Assembly: GCA_964513095.1 (NCBI GenBank)
Contig: CAZELH010000012.1
Span: forward strand, 1-20,003
Source of the DNA: JBDKGD01 sp964513095
GTDB taxonomy: Bacteria; Patescibacteriota; Minisyncoccia; UBA6257; 2-01-FULL-56-20
Direction of reading: 5' to 3'
DNA length: 20,003 bases
Position numbers and translations under genes: made by a program. Numbering within the stretch: the first letter of the stretch is position 1; the number at the start of each line of letters is the position of its first letter. This document shows positions 16,073-20,003 of the stretch, one piece after another. The notes below the pieces were generated by a model. That model saw only the letters and a program-made list of their open reading frames with translations. It was not told the origin of the DNA and ran no database searches.

Positions 16073-16843
16073 ATGGAACAGTTCATGAAATTGTTTCGAT
16101 TTGATCCCGCAAAGAGTTTTTTTGTGGGAATTGAGCGGGAATGTTTTTTGCGAAACACAAAAGGCGATATTATTCCCATTGCTCCGCGTTTTTTGTCGGC
16201 ATTACCCCAATCGGATGCATTTGGGTATGAGTTGTCGGCGTGTCAACTTGAAGAGCGAATCGGTCCATGTCTTCTTCATGAGATATCCGATCGGTTTGTG
16301 GCGAATGATCGCATTATTTCCGTTGTTGAAAAAAAACTCAATGTGCATCGGTCTTACAAGACGGTCGCACCGTCTTCTTTGCCACTTGATGTGTATCCCG
16401 ATCCTTCTGGTCGGTACGCGTTGATTTCTCGGTCTATGGATCGATCTGTTTTGTCTGCCGCGTGTCGCATTATCGGTGTCCACATTCACATCGGAATGCC
16501 CGATCATGCCACCGCGCTTTTTGTCCACAACAAGGTCGTTTCGTATATTGATTTTTTGTGTAGGCAAGGAGATATTTCTGACGGAAAGCGAATGCGTTTG
16601 TATAAACGTGTTGTGTCGGATTATATGCCTGTACCATTTAAAGACTGGAAGCACTTCTACCGGTTTGCCGTGCGCAACAAATTTCATCGCGACCCTCGTT
16701 CTTGCTGGAAAATTATGCGAATTTCACCGCATGGAACGATTGAGTTTCGCATGTTTGATTCTACGGCATCGATAGATACGATTGTTGAATGGGCACATCT
16801 CTGCCATTCTTTGTGCATTACCGTTGCCAATGAAATGAGTTAG
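16073..16843 (+). CDS. short GCS2-family carboxylate-amine ligase-like protein
   Basis: The family (YbdK/GCS2) joins a carboxylate to an amine with ATP, as in gamma-glutamylcysteine synthesis. Blocks seen are FVGIERECFL (17-26; family GxExExxL), FGYELSACQLEERIGP (50-65), ACRIIGVHIHIGMPD (130-144; family GTHVHVGxPD) and SPHGTIEFRMFDS (218-230; family HGTxExRxxD). The order and spacing fit the GCS2 fold. At 256 aa it is about 110 residues shorter than E. coli YbdK (372), so some regions are missing or reduced. ATG 16073 is set by a perfect AGGAGG at 16062-16067, 5 nt upstream. It is a single-gene unit with its own terminator. Substrate is unknown; glutathione synthesis is not implied. Confidence 0.7.
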   Translation: MEQFMKLFRFDPAKSFFVGIERECFLRNTKGDIIPIAPRFLSALPQSDAFGYELSACQLEERIGPCLLHEISDRFVANDRIISVVEKKLNVHRSYKTVAPSSLPLDVYPDPSGRYALISRSMDRSVLSAACRIIGVHIHIGMPDHATALFVHNKVVSYIDFLCRQGDISDGKRMRLYKRVVSDYMPVPFKDWKHFYRFAVRNKFHRDPRSCWKIMRISPHGTIEFRMFDSTASIDTIVEWAHLCHSLCITVANEMS

Positions 16844-16847
16844 TTTC

Positions 16848-16873
16848 GAGGGGTAGTAATACCCCTCTTTTTT
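16848..16873 (+). terminator. terminator of the GCS2-like gene
   Basis: GAGGGGTA, loop GTAA, TACCCCTC, then six T. Perfect 8-bp stem beginning 4 nt after the stop codon. Confidence 0.93.
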
Positions 16874-16912
16874 GTTCCATTTTACGCTTTTTAAGCCCTT
16901 TTTATCGGGGGG

Positions 16913-16953
16913 TTGCAATATATTGACTTTTCTTGTATTCTTTAGCCTATACT
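16913..16953 (+). promoter_or_regulatory. rplK promoter region with two overlapping candidates
   Basis: Option one is TTGCAA (16913-16918), 17 nt, TATTCT (16936-16941), giving a leader of about 14 nt. Option two is TTGACT (16923-16928), 19 nt, TATACT (16948-16953); that box ends 8 nt before the ATG and would give a leaderless mRNA. Neither leader has an SD. Confidence 0.55.
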
Positions 16954-16961
16954 TCATTACT

Positions 16962-17384
16962 ATGGCAAAAAAGGTAAAAGCGAACTTAAAACTCCAAATT
17001 GAAGCCGGTAAGGCCAATCCAGCTCCTCCAATCGGGCCTGCTTTGGGTCAGCACGGTGTAAACATTCAAGATTTTTGTAAGCAGTTTAACGATGCGACTC
17101 GCGAGATGATGGGAGACATCGTGCCTGCCGAAATTACTATTTATGAAGATCGAAGTTTTACCTTTAAGCTTCGTACTTCTCCTGCATCCGCCTTGCTTCG
17201 TAAGTTTGCGAAAGTAGAAAAAGGTGCCGCAGAGCCAAACAAGAAAAAAGTTGGTACCGTCAGTTGGGCGAATGTTGCCGAAATTGCCGAAAAGAAAATG
17301 ATTGACTTGAACGCAAATGATATCGAAGCGGCGAAGAAAATTATTGCCGGTACCGCTCGATCGATGGGGATAGAGATTAAGTAA
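16962..17384 (+). CDS. rplK: 50S ribosomal protein L11
   Basis: L11 sits at the GTPase-associated centre of the large subunit and binds the 23S rRNA region targeted by thiostrepton. The 140-aa protein has the N-terminal signature KLQIEAGKANPAPPIGPALGQHGVNI and the C-terminal rRNA-binding domain ending DIEAAKKIIAGTARSMGIEIK. ATG 16962 (MAKKVKANLKL) is chosen over an upstream TTG in the terminator, because homologues start here and the promoter lies between. The usual partner rplA (L1) is not downstream; the gene faces a convergent minus-strand array instead. Confidence 0.95.
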   Translation: MAKKVKANLKLQIEAGKANPAPPIGPALGQHGVNIQDFCKQFNDATREMMGDIVPAEITIYEDRSFTFKLRTSPASALLRKFAKVEKGAAEPNKKKVGTVSWANVAEIAEKKMIDLNANDIEAAKKIIAGTARSMGIEIK

Positions 17385-17405
17385 AAACCCGAAAGGGTTT
17401 TTACT
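17380..17405 (+). terminator. first terminator of rplK, overlapping its stop codon
   Basis: AGTAAAAACCC, loop GAAA, GGGTTTTTACT. A perfect 11-bp stem that includes the TAA stop. The T-run is within the 3' arm. Confidence 0.85.
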
Positions 17406-17445
17406 GTTAACGGGTTAAAGAGTTGGCGAGTTAACGAGTTGAAGA
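17406..17445 (+). repeat. five 8-bp tandem repeats after rplK
   Basis: GTTAACGG, GTTAAAGA, GTTGGCGA, GTTAACGA and GTTGAAGA run head to tail without gaps (consensus GTTAACGA). They lie between two terminator hairpins. The rpsF 3' region has the same unit type. Confidence 0.75.
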
Positions 17446-17453
17446 AATAATAC

Positions 17454-17491
17454 AAAAAAAGCATCCTGCGAATGAGTAGGGTGTTTTTTTG
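17454..17491. terminator. second hairpin after rplK, bidirectional terminator
   Basis: A-run plus GCATCCTGC pairs with GTAGGGTG plus T-run across loop GAATGA. The stem is about 15 bp and includes three G-T pairs. It is a diverged relative of the rpsF terminator (CACCCTGC). A and T runs flank both sides, so it can stop transcripts from either direction. Confidence 0.7.
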
Positions 17492-17496
17492 TGAGT

Positions 17497-17533
17497 AAAA
17501 AAATACCCCTGCAATCAGTATTGATTGCAGGGG
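17497..17533 (-). terminator. array terminator A (conserved 12-bp stem)
   Basis: CCCCTGCAATCA / TGATTGCAGGGG with loop GTAT. Read on the minus strand it ends in GGGG, TA and seven T. It begins 9 nt after the stop of the 17543-18334 gene. Stem identical to copies at 18445 and 19488. Confidence 0.93.
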
Positions 17534-17542
17534 GGAGATGTT

Positions 17543-18334
17543 TTATGAGAGTCTAGGCTCGCCTAAACATTCTCGTGTTTCATTTATCGCCTCGCGAGTT
17601 TTTTTGCGAAGAGCTTCGCTAATAATTTCCAATTCATTGAAATTAGCGTGAAGTTCCACATCAACGAAATCGTGAGAAAGATTTTGTTCTTTGCTCAAAA
17701 GATCTTTAACTCGTTGATTTACTAATTGATCACACTTTTCAATCTTTTTTCCAAAGTCTGATACTTCCGTTTCAGCGATCTTTGTGTATTCTCGAGTCAT
17801 ATTATTGCGCTTTGTGTAAAAGCTTTCAAATTCGTCTCCTTTTGGATTTATCGAAGTAAGAGTTGCTATCAGACCGTTTAAACGACCATATAGCTTGTAG
17901 TATTCCTTGTACAGCTTGCGGATCTTTCTATCTTGAATTACTCGAATTTGCCTAATTTTATACGCTTTGTTAAGGCAGATAAAATCATGAAATCGAGGCA
18001 AGAAAATGACGAACGGAATTTCTACAAGACCAACAATGAACGGTATTCCATGGATAAACAGCCAAAAACATGTGTTGACCCTTGGGTTAGTTCCTAATGC
18101 GCTATATTCATTCATTACCTTTTTGAGCTCATTGCTTGATTTCCAACATGCAACGGGAAAAAGGAGGGGGATGAAGATTGCTCTCCACCACACGACTTGT
18201 TCCAAGGGCAGATGATTGTATTTATGCACTATCCTGTTTATGCACATTAATACGAAGGTAAAAAGACTGCCTATTGTGTAATTGATCCCAAAGAGGATTA
18301 CGAAATATCCGACATACAGTGCGAATGTATTCAT
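17543..18334 (-). CDS. membrane/coiled-coil protein, array member 1
   Basis: Not recognised as a known family. The 263-aa product has an N-terminal transmembrane segment (about residues 5-33) and a hydrophobic stretch ending FPVACWKSS (about 46-64). A long hydrophobic region follows, CFWLFIHGIPFIVGLVEIPFVIFLPR (about 88-113). After FHDF comes a charged helical, probably coiled-coil region (about 117-255). The layout matches array member 2, and the stretch HDFICLNKAYKIRQIRVIQDRKIRKLYKEYYKL matches array member 3. ATG 18334 has an SD, AAGGAGA, which lies in the loop of a small hairpin. The helical part is probably cytoplasmic or periplasmic, depending on an even number of passes. A structural, scaffold or envelope role is possible, but nothing shows it. 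Confidence 0.8.
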   Translation of the reverse strand: MNTFALYVGYFVILFGINYTIGSLFTFVLMCINRIVHKYNHLPLEQVVWWRAIFIPLLFPVACWKSSNELKKVMNEYSALGTNPRVNTCFWLFIHGIPFIVGLVEIPFVIFLPRFHDFICLNKAYKIRQIRVIQDRKIRKLYKEYYKLYGRLNGLIATLTSINPKGDEFESFYTKRNNMTREYTKIAETEVSDFGKKIEKCDQLVNQRVKDLLSKEQNLSHDFVDVELHANFNELEIISEALRKKTREAINETRECLGEPRLS

Positions 18335-18335
18335 A

Positions 18336-18352
18336 ACAAAATCTCCTTTTGT
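18336..18352 (-). promoter_or_regulatory. hairpin presenting the SD of array member 1 in its loop
   Basis: On the minus strand: ACAAAA, GGAGA, TTTTGT, a perfect 6-bp stem with the SD as its 5-nt loop, ending one base before the ATG. The stem is all A/T except one pair, so it may melt easily. Confidence 0.5.
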
Positions 18353-18402
18353 GTTGTTAAGTGGATTGGTAGATGGAATTACACCACCAGCTTCCTTTTT
18401 TG

Positions 18403-18431
18403 TTTGTACACCAAATTTATTATTTTGTCAA
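18403..18431 (-). promoter_or_regulatory. promoter of array member 1
   Basis: On the minus strand: TTGACA, 17-nt spacer, TACAAA. Perfect -35. The predicted leader is about 60 nt. Confidence 0.7.
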
Positions 18432-18444
18432 GTTTTTATGGGGT

Positions 18445-18480
18445 AAAAAATACCCCTGCAATCAGCGTTGATTGCAGGGG
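18445..18480 (-). terminator. array terminator B (conserved 12-bp stem)
   Basis: Stem identical to copy A, loop GCGT, six T on the minus strand. It begins 5 nt after the stop of the 18486-19388 gene. Confidence 0.93.
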
Positions 18481-18485
18481 GGGGA

Positions 18486-19388
18486 CTACATTTTGTAGGT
18501 TTCTTTCCCGATCTTCTCTGTCGAAGCAATGAGCGCTAGGCATTCTAGTGCTCCTTTTTTGCTTTCCAATTCATCTTCTTCTTTTTGCTTTTTTCTAAAT
18601 TCTTGAAAGTTTCGCAGAACTTTTAATCCGGTTTCAATTTCGGCAAATCTTTCTCGACACTCTTTTTCTACCCCTCTTTCATATTCACCTATTTCCTCCG
18701 GAATTTCTTCTGGTAATAGGAGGGTTGTGTTTTCGTGGTATGCTAGCAGTTTTTTTTGTTGTAATTCTAACCAGCTGTACAGCTTATCTATTTCGCTTTG
18801 CATTGGCCACAAAATTTGCCTTGAATATTCACTGAGAGTATTCCAAAGTTTTTTTGCTTCTATTTTTTGTTCCGGTTTTATTTTTGACGACCATTCTTTT
18901 TCTTCCAACTGTCTCATTTGCGTTGAAATTCTATGGTATAGGTCGTCAAATTTTTTTACCGTTTTGGCAATCCCTTTTTTGATTTTTAGCAATTTCCGTA
19001 TTGCTCGTAATGAGGATTTTTTGTGTATTGTCATCCTCCATGAAACAACAATAAACGGTGCTTTGATTATTCCCCATATCGCATTTGGGATAAATAAGAA
19101 AGCCCATAATAAAGGAAAGAATGGATTGTATTCGGAATAATTTTCCCGATTTGACCACTCGGAGTCTTTCCATGTCCTTGGGAAAAAGAGTAGACGTGTG
19201 AGAAGTTGCGTTAAACTCAATTCGTAGATGCTTTTGTTGTTTTCGTTATTGTGCATCCCTACCTTTCTTCGCATCTCGCAGAGTTTTTCGCCGAGCCATA
19301 TATTCCCTCCCAGTACCAGTAGTGCACTTACTGCTCCAATAGCTGCAAAGCCAAGCCAATTACAGATCGACCAAAACAAGTTATGCAT
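18486..19388 (-). CDS. membrane/coiled-coil protein, array member 2
   Basis: Not recognised. ATG 19388 is chosen because the SD AAAGGA lies 6 nt upstream; an in-frame TTG at 19409 lies before that SD. The product is 300 aa: an N-terminal transmembrane segment (about 8-34), a polar loop, RLLFFPRTWKDSEW, then a second hydrophobic region FFPLLWAFLFIPNAIWGIIKAPFIVVSW. A long, highly charged, Lys/Glu-rich helical part fills the C-terminal 180 residues. The pattern WxFxxxIPxxxGxxxxPFxV in the second hydrophobic region is shared with member 1, as is the FP-x-WK-x-S motif before it. Members 1 and 2 thus look like diverged paralogues. No enzyme motif was seen. Confidence 0.8.
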   Translation of the reverse strand: MHNLFWSICNWLGFAAIGAVSALLVLGGNIWLGEKLCEMRRKVGMHNNENNKSIYELSLTQLLTRLLFFPRTWKDSEWSNRENYSEYNPFFPLLWAFLFIPNAIWGIIKAPFIVVSWRMTIHKKSSLRAIRKLLKIKKGIAKTVKKFDDLYHRISTQMRQLEEKEWSSKIKPEQKIEAKKLWNTLSEYSRQILWPMQSEIDKLYSWLELQQKKLLAYHENTTLLLPEEIPEEIGEYERGVEKECRERFAEIETGLKVLRNFQEFRKKQKEEDELESKKGALECLALIASTEKIGKETYKM

Positions 19389-19420
19389 AGCAAATCCTTT
19401 CGTTTTCAAGTTGCTTATTG

Positions 19421-19438
19421 CAAAAGCACGCGCTTTTG
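19421..19438 (-). promoter_or_regulatory. hairpin at the 5' end of the array member 2 leader
   Basis: CAAAAGC / GCTTTTG, 7-bp perfect stem with a 4-nt loop. It starts about 2 nt after the predicted transcript start, as mRNA-protecting hairpins do. Effect is inferred. Confidence 0.4.
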
Positions 19439-19446
19439 ATTTATCA

Positions 19447-19474
19447 AGTGTATCTGCTTACTCGTTTTTGTCAA
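19447..19474 (-). promoter_or_regulatory. promoter of array member 2
   Basis: On the minus strand: TTGACA, 16-nt spacer, TACACT. Predicted leader of about 52 nt. Confidence 0.68.
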
Positions 19475-19487
19475 TGTTCGTGTGCGT

Positions 19488-19524
19488 AAAAAAATACCCC
19501 TGCAATCAATACTGATTGCAGGGG
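19488..19524 (-). terminator. array terminator C (conserved 12-bp stem)
   Basis: Stem identical to copies A and B, loop ATAC, seven T on the minus strand. It lies 8 nt after the stop of the gene running off the right edge. A nine-base G-run abuts it (six and eight in the other copies). Confidence 0.93.
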
Positions 19525-19532
19525 GGGGGCGG

Positions 19533-20003
19533 TTAATTTTGATGAATTTTTCGAATCATTTTTTTTCCTATTTTTTCATCTTCTTTTATTTCTTTTACTA
19601 TTGTTGTGAATTTTTCAACGGTGAAGATAACGCTATCCAATGCTTTTGTTGTGCAATTTTCAAGTGTATGCGTTTCTTTATCTTCTTCCAGCACCGTTTC
19701 TATGTATTTCTCCGACAAATCACGGTATTTTTTTATTTTTTGTGTTGCTTGGTGAACCATTTCTGTTTTTGTTTTCGATATTTTATCATCCATTTCTTCG
19801 AGGATTTTGTTTGATGGATTTTGTTTGCTCGCTATCTCTTTCCATCTTTTCAGTTCCTCTATCGAATCGTCTAGCTCGTTTTCCAGTTGGTATATTTTTT
19901 CGTGAATTTCTCGCATTATTTTTTTGTTTTTTGCGCGGATTTTTCGCACCTTGTGCATTGTGTTGTTCTGCCACAAATCGTGTAATCGAGTTTTCATCAG
20001 ACT
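19533..20003 (-). CDS. coiled-coil protein, array member 3, 5'-truncated by window edge
   Basis: The frame stays open to the last base, and the ATG at 19997 has only 6 bases before it, so the true start is probably outside. The visible 157 codons are almost wholly charged helix (KIYQLENELDDSIEELKRWKEI, KKYRDLSEKYIETVLEEDKE). The first stretch, RLHDLWQNNTMHKVRKIRAKNKKIMREIHEKIYQL, lines up without gaps with RFHDFICLNKAYKIRQIRVIQDRKIRKLYKEYYKL of member 1, just after that protein's last membrane segment. This predicts that membrane segments of member 3 are encoded right of the window. Function unknown. Confidence 0.75.
   Translation of the reverse strand, partial: SLMKTRLHDLWQNNTMHKVRKIRAKNKKIMREIHEKIYQLENELDDSIEELKRWKEIASKQNPSNKILEEMDDKISKTKTEMVHQATQKIKKYRDLSEKYIETVLEEDKETHTLENCTTKALDSVIFTVEKFTTIVKEIKEDEKIGKKMIRKIHQN

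Noticed and set aside
16202..16687. 161-codon minus-strand frame within the GCS2-like gene
   Set aside because: It lies wholly antisense to a gene with clear family motifs and has no family features of its own.
18727..19140. Plus-strand 137-codon frame opposite array member 2
   Set aside because: Its Phe/Ser/Cys-rich product is what the reverse of a Lys/Glu-rich coiled coil gives. The minus-strand gene has promoter, SD and terminator.
17497..19524. CRISPR array
   Set aside because: The three identical stems are about 950-1040 bp apart with genes between them, and have terminator T-runs; there are no regular spacers.
1..20003. UGA recoding as in SR1/Gracilibacteria
   Set aside because: No conserved gene needs an in-frame TGA to be complete; all core proteins are full length under the standard code.
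19997..20003. Start of array member 3 at ATG 19997
   Set aside because: The frame continues to the edge, and alignment with member 1 places this Met just after the expected membrane segments, so the gene most likely continues to the right.

Overview
The window looks like a piece of a Patescibacteria (Candidate Phyla Radiation, CPR) chromosome, probably Parcubacteria-like. Four things point that way: short reduced operons; a membrane protein with the NQNEEGIDCGG cysteine motif often seen in CPR; dispersed repeats whose translation reads REPFNKLRTS; and a CCTGCCTGCCGGCAGG palindrome of the kind scattered through CPR genomes. The taxon is inferred from gene content and repeats only.

Layout. Positions 1-1380 hold the 3' part of a membrane-anchored beta-propeller protein whose start lies left of the window. 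A GT2 glycosyltransferase, greA and lysS follow (1413-4165). lysS ends inside a dispersed repeat, and a second copy of that repeat follows it. A 125-aa orphan gene with its own strong promoter, Shine-Dalgarno (SD) and terminator sits at 4322-4699. An envelope mini-operon comes next (Cys-motif membrane protein, rodA, mltG; 4786-7584). After a 331-nt gap lies a single 2255-codon gene encoding RpoB fused in frame to RpoC (7916-14683). Then come rpsF, ssb, a short GCS2-family carboxylate-amine ligase-like gene, and rplK (14742-17384). From 17497 to the right edge everything is on the minus strand: a tandem array of at least three related membrane/coiled-coil genes, each closed by a terminator with the same 12-bp stem.

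Function. The plus strand is mostly core machinery: transcription (fused polymerase, GreA), translation (LysRS, S6, L11), DNA binding (SSB) and wall elongation (RodA, MltG). These genes have no SD, and several have a -10 box only 6-10 nt before the ATG, which suggests leaderless transcripts. The genes that look accessory (4322, 16073 and the minus-strand array) have -35/-10 promoters (clear for three of them, weaker for the gene at 16073), leaders of about 50-70 nt and clear SD sequences. The window therefore seems to mix two initiation modes that split along core versus accessory genes.

The best candidates for something undescribed are the minus-strand paralogue array with its conserved terminators, and the pair of homologous 3' regions after rpsF and rplK, each built from 8-bp tandem repeats plus a terminator. 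None of the 16 visible stop codons is TGA.
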